Source of the DNA: Alsobacter soli
Lineage (GTDB): Bacteria > Pseudomonadota > Alphaproteobacteria > Rhizobiales > Beijerinckiaceae
Direction of reading: 5' to 3'
Assembly: GCF_003004785.1 (NCBI RefSeq)
Contig: NZ_PVZS01000004.1
Coordinates: 173,234 to 237,233, forward strand
Length of the DNA: 64,000 nucleotides
Shown: positions 44,540 to 53,537 of the stretch, one piece after another
How the letters are laid out: every line of letters begins with the position of its first letter
Numbering within the stretch: the first letter of the stretch is position 1
Made by a program: the position numbers and the translations under genes
The notes under the pieces: model-generated
What the model saw: only the letters and a program-made list of their open reading frames with translations
Databases searched by the model: none
Told to the model about the DNA's origin: nothing

Positions 44540-45727
44540 ATGGAGCGCATCATTCTCGTCGTGGGCGGGCATGCGGTGTCGTGGGGCGAGGCCATCCTCG
44601 GCCTGCTCGGGCTCGCCGTGCTGGCCATCGTTTGGCTGGGTCTCGCGACCCTGCGGGCCGGGCGCGAGCGCGCCGAGGAAGCGGCCGCGGCCGTCGAGCG
44701 GCAGCGCGAACTGGACGAAAAGCTCGCGGCGCTGACCCAGATCCAGTCCGAGATGACCGGCCGCATGCAGACCATCGGCGAGGTGTTCGGCAACCGGCAG
44801 GTCGATCTCGTGCGGCTCATCGCCGAGCGGCTGGACAGCCTGCAGAACCGGGTGGGCGACGGTCTCAACGCCACCACGAAGCAGACGACCGAGAACTTGG
44901 CCAAGCTCAACGAGCGCCTGGCCGTGATCGACGCCGCGCAGAAGAAGCTCTCCGACCTCACCGGCGAGGTGCTGACGCTGAAGGACGTTCTCTCCAACAA
45001 GCAGACGCGCGGGGCCTTTGGGCAGGGCCGCATGGAGGCGATCGTCCGGGACGGGCTGCCGCCGGGCGCCTACGAGTTCCAGGCCGTGCTGTCGTCCGGC
45101 AAGCGGCCGGACTGCGTCATCCGCCTGCCCGGCGACGAGCGGCCGCTGGTGGTGGACGCGAAGTTCCCGCTGGAAGGATTCACGGCCTTTCGCGAGGCCC
45201 AGGGCGAGGACGCCAGGCGCGCGGCCATGCAGCGCGTCCGCGCCGACGTGGGCGGCCATTTGAAGGACATCGCCGACAAGTACCTCATCCCCGGCGAGAC
45301 CCAGGACATCGCGGTGCTGTTCGTGCCGGCGGAATCGCTTTTCGCCGACCTGCAGGAGCATTTCGAGGACGTGGTGCAGCGCGCCCACCGGGCACGGGTG
45401 CTCATCGTGTCCCCGTCCCTGCTCGCCATGGCGATCCAGGTGATGCAGGCGATCGTGCGCGACGCGCGCATGCGCGAGCAGGCGCACCAGATCCAGGCCG
45501 AGGTCGCCAAGCTCATCGACGACGTGCGCCGGCTGCGGGACCGCACCGCCCGGCTGGACACGCATTTCCGGCAGGCCAACGAGGACGTGGCCCTGATCGT
45601 CACCTCGGCCGACAAGGCGCTGAAGCGGGGCGAGCGGATCGAGGCCATGGAGTTCGAGGCGCCGGCGCAGCCCGAGCGGGTCGCGGCGGGCCCGGGGCCG
45701 CTGTTCGGACGCGCCGCGGCGGAGTGA
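44540..45727 (+). CDS. rmuC: DNA recombination protein RmuC
   Basis: 395 residues. An N-terminal TM helix (about residues 16-37) precedes a long coiled-coil (RERAEEAAAAVERQRELDEKLAAL through LNERLAVIDAAQKKLSDL). The RmuC nuclease-like domain follows (GAFGQGRMEAIVRDGLPPGAYEFQAVL, PLVVDAKFPLEGF, KYLIPGETQDIAVLFVPAE). RmuC limits inversion between short repeats in Escherichia coli; its biochemical activity is presumed nuclease. Often next to def in alphaproteobacteria. Confidence 0.94.
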   Translation: MERIILVVGGHAVSWGEAILGLLGLAVLAIVWLGLATLRAGRERAEEAAAAVERQRELDEKLAALTQIQSEMTGRMQTIGEVFGNRQVDLVRLIAERLDSLQNRVGDGLNATTKQTTENLAKLNERLAVIDAAQKKLSDLTGEVLTLKDVLSNKQTRGAFGQGRMEAIVRDGLPPGAYEFQAVLSSGKRPDCVIRLPGDERPLVVDAKFPLEGFTAFREAQGEDARRAAMQRVRADVGGHLKDIADKYLIPGETQDIAVLFVPAESLFADLQEHFEDVVQRAHRARVLIVSPSLLAMAIQVMQAIVRDARMREQAHQIQAEVAKLIDDVRRLRDRTARLDTHFRQANEDVALIVTSADKALKRGERIEAMEFEAPAQPERVAAGPGPLFGRAAAE

Positions 45728-45740
45728 ACGCGCCATCCGC

Positions 45741-45822
45741 CGTCATGGCGAGCGGAATCCAGGGCGCCTTGGGCGCGCCGTCTGGATTGCTTCGTCGCTG
45801 CGCTCCTCGCAATGACGGGCCC
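45741..45822. repeat. Family A inverted repeat between rmuC and recR
   Basis: A short left arm (CGTCATGGCGAGCGGAATCCAGGG) and a full right arm (CTGGATTGCTTCGTCGCTGCGCTCCTCGCAATGACGG) occupy most of the 122-bp gap between the convergent genes. Confidence 0.65.
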
Positions 45823-45849
45823 GGATTGTAGTGCGGCAGAGCCGTAGCG

Positions 45850-46452
45850 CTACAGCGTCGTGCGCTGGCGGAAGGCGGCGGCCAGGGTGCCTTCGTCGAG
45901 GTAGTCGAGCTCGCCGCCGACCGGGACTCCGTGGGCGAGGCGGGTCACCTTCACGCCCGTGTGGGACAGCATGTCGGTCACGTAGTGGGCGGTGGTCTGG
46001 CCGTCCACGGTGGCGTTGAGGGCCAGGATGACCTCCTCGACGCCGCCCTCCGTCACGCGGGCCAGCAGCTTGTCGAGGTTGAGGTCCTTGGGGCCGACGC
46101 CGTCCAGGGCGGAGAGCGTGCCGCCGAGCACGTGATAGCGGCCGTTTGAGACCTGGGCGCGCTCCAGGGCCCAGAGGTCGGACACGTCCTCCACCACGAC
46201 CAGCACCTTGTCGTCCCGGCGCGGGTCGCGGCACATGACGCAGGGATCGGACGTATCCACGTTTCCGCAGGTGGAGCAGACGACCACCTTCTCGTTGGCC
46301 ACCCGGATGGCGTCGGCCAGGGGCGCCAGCAGCTGCTCGCGCTTCTTGATCAGGTGCAGCGCCGCCCGCCGGGCCGAGCGGGGGCCGAGGCCCGGCAGGC
46401 GGGCCAGCAGCTGGATCAGGCGCTCGATCTCGGGGCCGGTGATGGAAGGCAT
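45850..46452 (-). CDS. recR: Recombination mediator RecR
   Basis: 200 residues. An N-terminal helix-hairpin-helix ([19 protein letters not shown]) precedes the four-cysteine zinc site ([17 protein letters not shown]) and a Toprim domain ([13 protein letters not shown]). The C-terminal [22 protein letters not shown] segment is diagnostic. It works with RecO/RecF in gap repair. Third gene of dnaX-ybaB-recR on the minus strand, 182 bp after ybaB because of repeats. Confidence 0.97.
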   Translation of the reverse strand: MPSITGPEIERLIQLLARLPGLGPRSARRAALHLIKKREQLLAPLADAIRVANEKVVVCSTCGNVDTSDPCVMCRDPRRDDKVLVVVEDVSDLWALERAQVSNGRYHVLGGTLSALDGVGPKDLNLDKLLARVTEGGVEEVILALNATVDGQTTAHYVTDMLSHTGVKVTRLAHGVPVGGELDYLDEGTLAAAFRQRTTL

Positions 46453-46520
46453 GGCGGCTCGGTGACTTCAGGATCGGGGTGAGGCCGTCTAATGCTGGCC
46501 CCGCTCGCGGCTACCAAAAA

Positions 46521-46612
46521 CGTGGATGCCCGGGACAGCCCGGGCACGACGGCGTGAGAAGGTCTTGGGGAGACCCTCACCCCAGCCCTCTCCCTGTCCC
46601 AGGGAGAGGGAG
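46521..46612. repeat. Adjacent family E and family D repeats between ybaB and recR
   Basis: Family E unit at 46521-46552 (GGATGCCCGGGACAGCCCGGGCACGACGG) and family D unit at 46573-46612 (CCTCACCCCAGCCCTCTCCC ... GGGAGAGGGAG). They lie inside an expected operon and may affect read-through between ybaB and recR. Confidence 0.65.
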
Positions 46613-46634
46613 CGCAGGGCGCATCTTGTCCCTC

Positions 46635-46955
46635 TCAGAACAGCTTCATCCCGGGCGGGATGGGCAGCCCGGCCGTGAGGGACGACATCTTGTCCTGGGC
46701 GGCCCGGTCGGCCTTGCCGCGGGCGTCGTTCAGGGCGGCGATGATGAGGTCCTCGAGGATGTCCTTCTCCTCGAGCTTGATCAGGCTGTCGTCGAGATTC
46801 ACGACCTTCACGGCGCCCTTGGCGGTCATGGTGATCTTGACCATGCCACCCCCGGCGGCGCCCTCGACCTCGAGGGTGTCCAGCTCGTCCTGGAGCGCAG
46901 CCATCTTGGACTGCATCTCCTGGACCTTCTTCATCATGCCCATGATGTCTTTCAT
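46635..46955 (-). CDS. YbaB/EbfC-family nucleoid-associated protein
   Basis: 106 residues: DIMGMMKKVQEMQSKMAALQDELDTLEVEG (the tweezers helix), a beta core (VKITMTAKGAVKVVNLDDSL) and a C-terminal helix (DKMSSLTAGLPIPPGMKLF). A DNA-binding dimer, always between dnaX and recR. It begins 22 bp after dnaX ends on the same strand. Confidence 0.95.
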   Translation of the reverse strand: MKDIMGMMKKVQEMQSKMAALQDELDTLEVEGAAGGGMVKITMTAKGAVKVVNLDDSLIKLEEKDILEDLIIAALNDARGKADRAAQDKMSSLTAGLPIPPGMKLF

Positions 46956-46976
46956 GGCGGGGCTCCTGGATAAGGG

Positions 46977-48830
46977 TCAGAACTCGTCGTCGAAACCGTC
47001 GAACCCGGGATCGTAGGTCGGATCGGGCGCAGCCTCGTCCTCGGGCGCCTCCGGCTCGGGCTGGGCGTCGCGAATGTCCACGATCTTGGCGCCGGGAAAG
47101 GCCTCCAGCACGGAACGCACCAGCGGGTGCGCCTGCACGTTGGTCAACCGGTCGCGCTCCTGCTCGGCCTGGCGCTCCCGGATGGTGGGCTGGCCGGCTT
47201 CGGAAGAGAGCACCACCACCCAGCGGCGGCCGGTCCATTCCGAGATGCGCTTGGAGAGGTCCCCCGCAAGCTGCGGCGAGGCGTTCGGGCTGGGCGCGAA
47301 CTCCAGCTTTCCATCTTCGAAGGCCACGAGGCGCACGTCGCTCTCGAGCGCGAGCTTCATGGCGATGTCGCGCTTGTCGGCGGCGAGCGCGACCAGGTCC
47401 TCAAAGCGGTTGAGCTTCATGGCGGGCGCGGCCGCCTGCCGGGCGGAGGGCGCGGGCGCGGCGGTGCGGGAGGCGACGCTCAGGGCTGCGGACCCGCGCG
47501 GGCCGCCGTCGCCCGAGGCGCGGGCCCCACCGCCACCGCCGCCGCCAACATTGGAATGGGCGCCGGCGCCGCCGGGCGGATTGTCCCGAAGGACCCGAAG
47601 CGCTTCATCGGGCGTGGGCAGGTCGGCGGCGTAGCACAAGCGGACGAGCACCATCTCGGCCGCGGCGACGGGCTTGGGCGACGACTGAACCTCGCCGATG
47701 CCCTTCAGCAGCATTTGCCAGGCCCGGGACAGCACCCGCATGGGCAGCACCGTCGCGGCCTGGCCGCGCACGCGCTCGGCCTCCGTGACGCTCGACTCAT
47801 TGGCCGCGTCCGGCACGATCTTGAGGCGCGTGACGAAATGAACGAACTCGGCGAGGTCGCTCAGCACCACCGCCGGGTCGGCGCCGGAGTCGTACTGGTC
47901 GCGCAGCTCGCGCAGGGCGCCGGCGGCGTCGCCGCGCATGGCGGCCTCGAACAGGTCGATGACGCGGCCCCGGTCGGCGAGGCCGAGCATGGTGCGCACG
48001 GTCTCGGCGTCGATGGCGCCGGCGCCATGGGCGATGGCCTGGTCGAGCAGGGAGAGCGCATCACGCACCGAGCCCTCGGCGGCGCGCGCCAGCAGGGCCA
48101 GCGCCTCGTCGTCGATGCTGACGCCCTCGCGGGCGCAGATGTTGCCGAGGTGGCTCGTGAGCAGGGAAGCGTCCACGCGGCGCAGGTCGAAGCGCTGGCA
48201 GCGAGACAGGATCGTGATCGGCACCTTGCGGATCTCGGTGGTGGCGAACACGAACTTGGCGTGGGGCGGCGGCTCCTCCAGCGTCTTCAGGAAGGCGTTG
48301 AACGCCTTCTCGGAGAGCATGTGGACCTCGTCGATGATGTAGACCTTGTAGCGCGCCGAAGCCGGGGCGTAGCGGATGCCGTCGGTGATCTGGCGAACAT
48401 CCTCCACGCCGGTGTGGGAGGCCGCGTCCATCTCCAGCACGTCGACGTGGCGCGACTCCATGATGGCGCGGCAGTGCACGCCCTCCTCGGTGAGATCGAC
48501 GGTCGGTCCGCCGGAGCCGTCGGCGCGCAGGAAGTTGAGGCCCCGCGCCAGGATGCGGGCCGTGGTGGTCTTGCCCACGCCGCGGACGCCGGTGAGGATC
48601 CAGGCCTGCGGGATCCGGCCGGAGGAGAACGCGTTGCGCAACGTGCGCACCATGGCGTCCTGGCCGATCAGGTCGTCGAAGGTCTGGGGCCGGTATTTTC
48701 GGGCGAGGACGCGGTAGGGCGTGGCCGAGGCCGCTTCGGCGGGGGCAGGAGCGCGCGGGAGATCGAGGCCCTGGAAGCCGGGACCGTCGCCGAGGGCTGC
48801 GCCGTCTTGGATCGTGCTGTCGTCGCTCAT
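46977..48830 (-). CDS. dnaX: DNA polymerase III subunit gamma/tau
   Basis: 617 residues from the ATG at 48830 with AAGG upstream. The AAA+ clamp-loader domain carries Walker A GVRGVGKTTTA, Walker B YIIDEVHML and the sensor-1 segment TILSRCQRFDL. The four-cysteine zinc module of enterobacterial DnaX is reduced to a single Cys (GVHCRAIMESRHVDVLEMDAASHTGV), the alphaproteobacterial form. A Gly/Ala/Pro-rich linker follows at about residues 415-480, then the tau domain and an acidic C-terminus ending DGFDDEF, probably binding the polymerase. I saw no obvious slippery A-run that would make gamma. Confidence 0.96.
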   Translation of the reverse strand: MSDDSTIQDGAALGDGPGFQGLDLPRAPAPAEAASATPYRVLARKYRPQTFDDLIGQDAMVRTLRNAFSSGRIPQAWILTGVRGVGKTTTARILARGLNFLRADGSGGPTVDLTEEGVHCRAIMESRHVDVLEMDAASHTGVEDVRQITDGIRYAPASARYKVYIIDEVHMLSEKAFNAFLKTLEEPPPHAKFVFATTEIRKVPITILSRCQRFDLRRVDASLLTSHLGNICAREGVSIDDEALALLARAAEGSVRDALSLLDQAIAHGAGAIDAETVRTMLGLADRGRVIDLFEAAMRGDAAGALRELRDQYDSGADPAVVLSDLAEFVHFVTRLKIVPDAANESSVTEAERVRGQAATVLPMRVLSRAWQMLLKGIGEVQSSPKPVAAAEMVLVRLCYAADLPTPDEALRVLRDNPPGGAGAHSNVGGGGGGGARASGDGGPRGSAALSVASRTAAPAPSARQAAAPAMKLNRFEDLVALAADKRDIAMKLALESDVRLVAFEDGKLEFAPSPNASPQLAGDLSKRISEWTGRRWVVVLSSEAGQPTIRERQAEQERDRLTNVQAHPLVRSVLEAFPGAKIVDIRDAQPEPEAPEDEAAPDPTYDPGFDGFDDEF

Positions 48831-48913
48831 CGGGCCTTGAAGAAACGCATGGCCGGGCTGCGACGGCCCCTCGCAGGAGCCTTTTCGATCGAGGCCCAAT
48901 CGCCGCGAAGGGT

Positions 48914-49008
48914 GGGAGGCTGGACAGTAACCCGCCCGATTCTCGTTAGGGCTGCTTCCTTCCGGACCTGACCCGGTTGGCGAGTGGAACGTCCACCACC
49001 AACCTCCC
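48914..49008 (-). ncRNA. ffs: Small bacterial SRP RNA (4.5S-type)
   Basis: The minus strand contains the nearly invariant SRP RNA apical motif GGTCAGGTCCGGAAGGAAG followed by CAGCC. The 5' GGGAGGTTGG and 3' CCAGCCTCCC ends pair over 10 bp (one G-U), giving a 95-nt hairpin of the small domain-IV-only type without an Alu domain. This RNA binds Ffh for co-translational targeting. It lies 83 nt upstream of dnaX on the same strand with its own promoter at 49015-49043. Ends are estimated from pairing and may be off by a few bases. Confidence 0.93.
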
Positions 49009-49014
49009 GCGCCC

Positions 49015-49043
49015 TATATCGGCGATCCCGGACGGGATTACAA
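49015..49043 (-). promoter_or_regulatory. Promoter of the SRP RNA gene
   Basis: On the minus strand TTGTAA (49038-49043) and GATATA (49015-49020) are separated by 17 bp. The expected transcription start about 7 bp downstream coincides with the GGGAGG 5' end inferred from RNA pairing (49008). Confidence 0.75.
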
Positions 49044-49172
49044 GATCGGAGAGGGGCGCCACGCGAAGTCCCTTGGTCCCCTTCTCGCGCCCCGGCCTGG
49101 GGCGCGATTGCGATGCGGGCGGATGCGGAAAAAGCAGAGGTCGACTGCCGAAGTTTGGACTAGCGTGGCGAC

Positions 49173-49631
49173 ATGACGACCTTCGACCAAGCCGAATCCG
49201 GCTTTTCGCTCCACCCCCAGCTCGCCGCCGACACGGCCGTCGTGGGGGACCTCCTGCTTTCACGTGTGCTGCTGATGAAGGACGCCCGGTTTCCCTGGCT
49301 GATCCTTGTTCCGCGCCGAGCGGAGATCCGGGAGATCATCCACCTGTCCGACGGGGACCAGGCGCGCCTCCATCGCGAAGTCGCGGAGGCGTCGCGGGCG
49401 ATCAAGGGGCTGTTCCGTCCCGACAAGCTGAACATCGGGGCGATCGGCAACATGGTCCCGCAGTTACACGTCCACGTGGTCGGCCGCACCCAGGCGGACG
49501 CCGCATGGCCGCGGCCGGTGTGGGGCTCCGGGCCGGCGGAAGCCTATTCGGACGTCGCGCTGGCAGAGCGCGTCGCCCGGATCGCCGCCGCCCTGGGGCG
49601 GATTGCTCCAGCAGGAGCCCGCGCCATCTAG
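49173..49631 (+). CDS. HIT-family protein
   Basis: 152 residues. The motif is PQLHVHVVGR, i.e. the histidine triad with the first His replaced by Gln, as in the HIT subgroup with LILVPRRAEIREI and GAIGNMVPQLHVHV. Catalytic His remains. Family members hydrolyse or transfer nucleotides (Ap4A, nucleotidyl amides). The start at 49173 has only a weak ribosome-binding site. Not clearly in an operon with nudC, but in the same direction 79 bp away. Confidence 0.88.
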   Translation: MTTFDQAESGFSLHPQLAADTAVVGDLLLSRVLLMKDARFPWLILVPRRAEIREIIHLSDGDQARLHREVAEASRAIKGLFRPDKLNIGAIGNMVPQLHVHVVGRTQADAAWPRPVWGSGPAEAYSDVALAERVARIAAALGRIAPAGARAI

Positions 49632-49667
49632 GCCCGCATGGTCGGCCGCCCCGGCCACGCACCATGG

Positions 49668-49702
49668 CGCGCCACCCGCCGTTCCGGGCAAGCCCGGGCG
49701 TG
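49668..49702. repeat. Family E repeat preceding nudC
   Basis: GCCGTTCCGGGCAAGCCCGGGCGTGACG is a family E unit. It ends 9 bp before the preferred nudC start; a longer nudC reading frame would translate it, which is a reason to reject that start. Confidence 0.6.
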
Positions 49703-49710
49703 ACGAGACA

Positions 49711-50685
49711 ATGTCCGCAGCCCCGCTCATGAGAGACCCCATGCCCCTCCCCCGCTCCGAACGCTCCGCCAGCCTCGGCTATTCGGTGAACCTGCTCGAC
49801 CGTCGCGCCGAGTATCGCGACGACGAGGCCTACATGGCCGAGCTCCGCGCCTCGCCGCAGGCGCGCTGCGTCGTGCTGCAGGGGGACGTGCCGCTGCTGC
49901 GCCAGCACGCCGACGGCGCGGCGGCTCTGTTCGCCAAAAGCGATCTCGGGGAGCTGGGGACCGTGCGTGAGAAGGCCTTCCTGGGCCTGGACGAGCACGG
50001 CCCCGTGTTCGCGGCCCTGCTGGAGGCGCCAGCGCCCGAGAACGACCAGGGGCATGACGACGTGGTGGCCATGGACCTGCGCTCCCTCGCGGTGCAAGGC
50101 GTGCTGCCGCCCCCGGTGCTGGGCGTGCTCGCCCAGGCCAAGAGCCTGATGCACTGGCACCAGCGGCACCGCTTCTGCTCCAACTGCGGGCAGCCGACTG
50201 CAGTGCAGTCCGCCGGGTGGAAGCGCGAATGCCCCGCCTGCGGGGCGCAGCATTTCCCGCGCACGGATCCGGTGGTGATCATGCTCGCGGTGCGGGGCGA
50301 CCGCTGCGTGCTGGGCCGGCAGGCCCGGTTCGTGAAGGGCGTCTATTCGTGCCTGGCCGGCTTCCTGGAACCGGGCGAGACGCTGGAGGACGCGGTGCGG
50401 CGCGAGCTGTTCGAGGAGGCGGGCGTCGCCACCGGGCGCGTTCGCTACCTGGCCTCCCAGCCCTGGCCTTTTCCGGCGTCGCTGATGATCGGCTGCCTGG
50501 CGGAGGCGACCTCCGACGAGCTGACGGTCGACTTCAAGGAGCTGGAGGACGCGCGCTGGTTCACGCGCGACGAAGTGCGACAGATGCTGGCCGGGACGCA
50601 CCCGGACGGGATCGGGTGCCCGCCTCCGATCGCGATCGCCAACGGGATCCTGAAGGCCTGGGCGCTGGATGGGGAGACGCTGTAG
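49711..50685 (+). CDS. nudC: NADH pyrophosphatase / NAD-capped RNA hydrolase NudC
   Basis: 324 residues. The central zinc ribbon (FCSNCG ... CPACG) is followed by the Nudix box GFLEPGETLEDAVRRELFEEAGV and the NudC signature SQPWPFPASLM shortly after. It hydrolyses NAD(H) to NMN(H) plus AMP and removes 5' NAD caps from RNA in Escherichia coli. The N-terminal domain (about 1-130) is longer than in E. coli. Start chosen at 49711; ATGs at 49729 and 49741 are alternatives, none with a strong ribosome-binding site. Confidence 0.92.
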   Translation: MSAAPLMRDPMPLPRSERSASLGYSVNLLDRRAEYRDDEAYMAELRASPQARCVVLQGDVPLLRQHADGAAALFAKSDLGELGTVREKAFLGLDEHGPVFAALLEAPAPENDQGHDDVVAMDLRSLAVQGVLPPPVLGVLAQAKSLMHWHQRHRFCSNCGQPTAVQSAGWKRECPACGAQHFPRTDPVVIMLAVRGDRCVLGRQARFVKGVYSCLAGFLEPGETLEDAVRRELFEEAGVATGRVRYLASQPWPFPASLMIGCLAEATSDELTVDFKELEDARWFTRDEVRQMLAGTHPDGIGCPPPIAIANGILKAWALDGETL

Positions 50686-50689
50686 CCCC

Positions 50690-50885
50690 CGTCGTCCTTG
50701 CGAGCCTAAGGCGAAGCAAATCAGGGACCCTGGGGTTTCGTGCGCGTCATGGCCGGGCATGGCCCGGCCATCCACGGTTGCGCCGTGGTCCTGGATGCCC
50801 GGGACAAGCCCGGGCGCGACGGCTGGTAGATGGCGTCCTCCCCCTGGATTGCTTCGTCGCTGCGCTTCTCGCAATGACGGAGTGG
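50690..50885. repeat. Nested repeat: family A arms enclosing family E
   Basis: A degenerate family A left arm (CGTCGTCCTTGCGAGCC...AAATCAGGG, 50690-50730) and a full right arm (CTGGATTGCTTCGTCGCTGCGCTTCTCGCAATGACGG, about 50846-50882) flank two family E units (50745-50776 and 50793-50822). This is a convergent gap between nudC and pheA. Confidence 0.7.
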
Positions 50886-50924
50886 GGCGGCCGCCCGCGC
50901 CTAAGTGGGGCGTCGCGGCTGGCG

Positions 50925-51788
50925 CTACTCCGCCGCCTGCTGGCTCTCGATGCGGTAGGGGTGGGCAGGGTAGACGCCCATGATGCGGAATTCCTTGCAG
51001 AAGAACTGCAGCTCCTCGAGGGCCAGCTTGAGGGGCCGATCCTCCGGGTGGCCGTCCACGTCGGCCAGGAACTGGGTGGCCGAGAACTCGCCGTCCACCA
51101 TGTAGCTTTCCAGCTTGGTCATGTTGACACCGTTGGTGGCGAAGCCGCCCAGCGCCTTGTAGAGCGCGGCCGGAACGTTGCGGACGCGGAACAGGAAGGT
51201 GGTGACGGTCGGGCCATTGCCGGCCGGAGCCCAATTGGGCGTCTTGGACAGCACCACGAAGCGGGTGGTGTTGTGCTTCTCGTCCTCGACGTCATGGGCG
51301 AGCGTCTGGAGGCCATAGATCTCGCCGGCGAGGCTGGTGGCGAGCGACGCGCGGGTGACGTCGTTCCATTCTGCGACTTCGCGGGCGGATCCCGCGGTGT
51401 CGCCGGTGATCACCGGCTTCGCCCCGATGGCCCGGATGATCTTGCGGCACTGGCCCAGCGCATGGACGTGGCTGTAGACCGACTTGATCGTGGCGAGCGT
51501 CGCGCCTTGCACGGCAAGAAGCTGGAAGTGAATGGGCAGGAAGTACTCGCCCACGATGTGCAGGTGCGAGGCCGGCAGGAAATGGTGGATGTCGGCCACC
51601 CGGCCGGCGATGGAGTTCTCGATCGGGATCATGCCGAGGCCGGCCGTCCCGTCCTGGATGGCCGCGAAGGCGTCCTCGAAGGTGTTGCAGGGCAAGGGCT
51701 CCCAGTCCGGGTACACGTCCCGGCAGGCGATGTGGGAGTTGGCGCCGGGCTCGCCCTGATAGGCGATCACCTTCTTGGTCATGGGCAT
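50925..51788 (-). CDS. pheA: Prephenate dehydratase
   Basis: 287 residues, stand-alone (no chorismate mutase domain). The PDT domain holds YQGEPGANSHIA, GMIPIENSIAGRV and the conserved Thr-Arg-Phe of NTTRFVVLSK. A C-terminal ACT regulatory domain (TTFLFRVRNVPAALYKALGGFATNGVNMTKLESY) suggests phenylalanine feedback. It converts prephenate to phenylpyruvate in the cytoplasm. Directly downstream of kdsB (14 bp), probably co-transcribed, the usual rhizobial pairing. Confidence 0.96.
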   Translation of the reverse strand: MPMTKKVIAYQGEPGANSHIACRDVYPDWEPLPCNTFEDAFAAIQDGTAGLGMIPIENSIAGRVADIHHFLPASHLHIVGEYFLPIHFQLLAVQGATLATIKSVYSHVHALGQCRKIIRAIGAKPVITGDTAGSAREVAEWNDVTRASLATSLAGEIYGLQTLAHDVEDEKHNTTRFVVLSKTPNWAPAGNGPTVTTFLFRVRNVPAALYKALGGFATNGVNMTKLESYMVDGEFSATQFLADVDGHPEDRPLKLALEELQFFCKEFRIMGVYPAHPYRIESQQAAE

Positions 51789-51802
51789 TTCGGCTTCTTT
51801 CT

Positions 51803-52546
51803 TCAGTGCGGGCGGCGGGCGGCCAGGATCTCGCGGGCGCGCTCGAGATCATGGGGCGTGTCGACGCCGAGGGGGACATCGTCCACCACGGCGACGTCGA
51901 TGCGCATGCCGGCTTCCAGGGCGCGCAATTGCTCGAGGCGCTCCCGCTTCTCCAGGGGAGCCGGGGGCAGGGACACAAAGCGCTCCAGCGCCTTGCGGCG
52001 ATACGCGTAGAGGCCGATGTGGTGGTAGAGCGGGCCCGGCCCGGTGGGGGCGGTGGCGCGGGTGAAATACAGCGCGCGGTAGAGACCCGGGCCGATGGGG
52101 GTGCCGACCGGCTTCACCACGTTCGGGTCGTCGCGCTCCTCGTCGCGCGTGATCGGGGCCGCGATCGTGGCGATGTCGACCAGCGGGTTGGCGAGGGGCA
52201 GGATGGCGGCCTGGATGGCGCGCGGGTCGATCGTGGGGAGGTCTCCCTGCACGTTCACGACCACGTCGTGACGGCCCTCTGGATCAAAGGTCTGCACGGC
52301 CTCGAAGATGCGGTCGGAGCCCGACGGGTGGTCGGCGCGGGTCAGCACGGCGTGGCCGCCGACGGCCTCGATCGCGGCCACGATGGCGGGCTCGTCCGTG
52401 GCGACGACCACCGGGCCGAGGCCCGCCTCCGTCGCGCGGCGCCACACGTGCACGATCATGGGCTCGCCCAGGATGTCGGCGAGGGGCTTGCCCGGGAGCC
52501 GGGTGGAGGCCATCCGGGCGGGAACGAGGACGACGGGATCGGACAT
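51803..52546 (-). CDS. kdsB: 3-Deoxy-manno-octulosonate cytidylyltransferase
   Basis: 247 residues. The N-terminal nucleotide-binding [20 protein letters not shown], then [20 protein letters not shown] and the C-terminal [12 protein letters not shown] are diagnostic for CMP-KDO synthetase. It activates KDO for lipopolysaccharide, so the organism makes KDO-containing LPS or lipid A core. First gene of kdsB-pheA on the minus strand, divergent from the cytochrome c gene across 278 bp. Confidence 0.96.
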   Translation of the reverse strand: MSDPVVLVPARMASTRLPGKPLADILGEPMIVHVWRRATEAGLGPVVVATDEPAIVAAIEAVGGHAVLTRADHPSGSDRIFEAVQTFDPEGRHDVVVNVQGDLPTIDPRAIQAAILPLANPLVDIATIAAPITRDEERDDPNVVKPVGTPIGPGLYRALYFTRATAPTGPGPLYHHIGLYAYRRKALERFVSLPPAPLEKRERLEQLRALEAGMRIDVAVVDDVPLGVDTPHDLERAREILAARRPH

Positions 52547-52824
52547 GAGCTCCGGCCAGACCGGCCGCCGCGGGCGCAAGGCCCGGAGCGGCAAAAAGTA
52601 TCAACGGGAAACGCGCTTATACGAGTTGCCAAAGGCGGCGCAAAGCGGGTAATCATCCGCCGCCCAGCGGCAGCGCTGTGGGTGATCGTGACGCCTTGCG
52701 CGCGCGGACCCCGTCGCGGCCGAGGGCCCGTGGTTCGCCTGCCTTCCCGCCCGCCGGGACTTCCCCTTCGGACCACTGCGAGTGCTGAGCCGAGACAAGC
52801 CCCCACGCGGGTCGGAGTGATCGA

Positions 52825-53385
52825 ATGTTCGGGATGGATTCGTTCGAGTTCAACAAGATCGCGGGAGCGGTGCTCGGCACGCTGCTGTTCATCATGGCCA
52901 CGGGCCTGCTGGCCGAAGCGATCTTCGCCCCGCCCGCGCAGGTCGTCGCCGGTTACGCGCTGCCCGCCGGGGAACCCGAGAAGGGCGGCTCCGCTGCGGC
53001 CCCCGCGGCCCAGAGCGAGCCCCTCCCCGTGCTGCTGGCCAAGGCCGACGCCAAGAAGGGCGAAGGGCTGATCAAGCCCTGCACGGCCTGCCACTCCTTC
53101 GAGAAGGGCGGCCCGAACAAGGTAGGCCCGAACCTCTACGGCGTCGTGGATCGCCCGATCGCCTCGCACGAGGGCTTCAACTACTCGGCCGCCATCAAGG
53201 AGCACGGCGCCAAGGGCGAGAAGTGGACCTTCGAGAACCTCGACCACTTCATCGCCGGCCCGAAGGCGTACATCCCCGGCACCGCGATGGGCTACGCCGG
53301 CCTGAAGGAGGCCGACCGCCGCGCCGACGTCCTGGCCTACCTGCGGACGCTGTCGGACAACCCGGCGCCGCTGCCGACGCCCTGA
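52825..53385 (+). CDS. cycM: Membrane-anchored class I cytochrome c (CycM-like)
   Basis: 186 residues. An uncleaved N-terminal anchor (about residues 12-34, IAGAVLGTLLFIMATGLLAEAIF) is followed by an Ala/Pro-rich periplasmic linker and a c2-like domain. The haem motif is CTACH (Cys86, Cys89, His90), with the axial Met155 in IPGTAMGYAG. It carries electrons between the bc1 complex and cytochrome oxidase, as described for rhizobial CycM. Divergent from kdsB and followed by a strong terminator. Confidence 0.93.
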   Translation: MFGMDSFEFNKIAGAVLGTLLFIMATGLLAEAIFAPPAQVVAGYALPAGEPEKGGSAAAPAAQSEPLPVLLAKADAKKGEGLIKPCTACHSFEKGGPNKVGPNLYGVVDRPIASHEGFNYSAAIKEHGAKGEKWTFENLDHFIAGPKAYIPGTAMGYAGLKEADRRADVLAYLRTLSDNPAPLPTP

Positions 53386-53406
53386 TCCCAGGACGAACGA
53401 TCTTCG

Positions 53407-53433
53407 AAGGCCGGGCCCAGCGCCCGGCCTTTT
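53407..53433 (+). terminator. Rho-independent terminator after cycM
   Basis: GGCCGGGC (53409-53416) and GCCCGGCC (53422-53429) form an 8-bp stem with a 5-nt loop, flanked by AA and followed by TTTT. It lies 22 bp after the stop codon. Confidence 0.88.
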
Positions 53434-53537
53434 CGATTCCGGGCCCGCCTCAGCGGGCCGTCTGGCCCGCCGGCGAAAAAGCGACATAATCCGCGGCGCA
53501 GATCACCGCCTCGCTTGGGGGCGACCACGGAGGGCAC

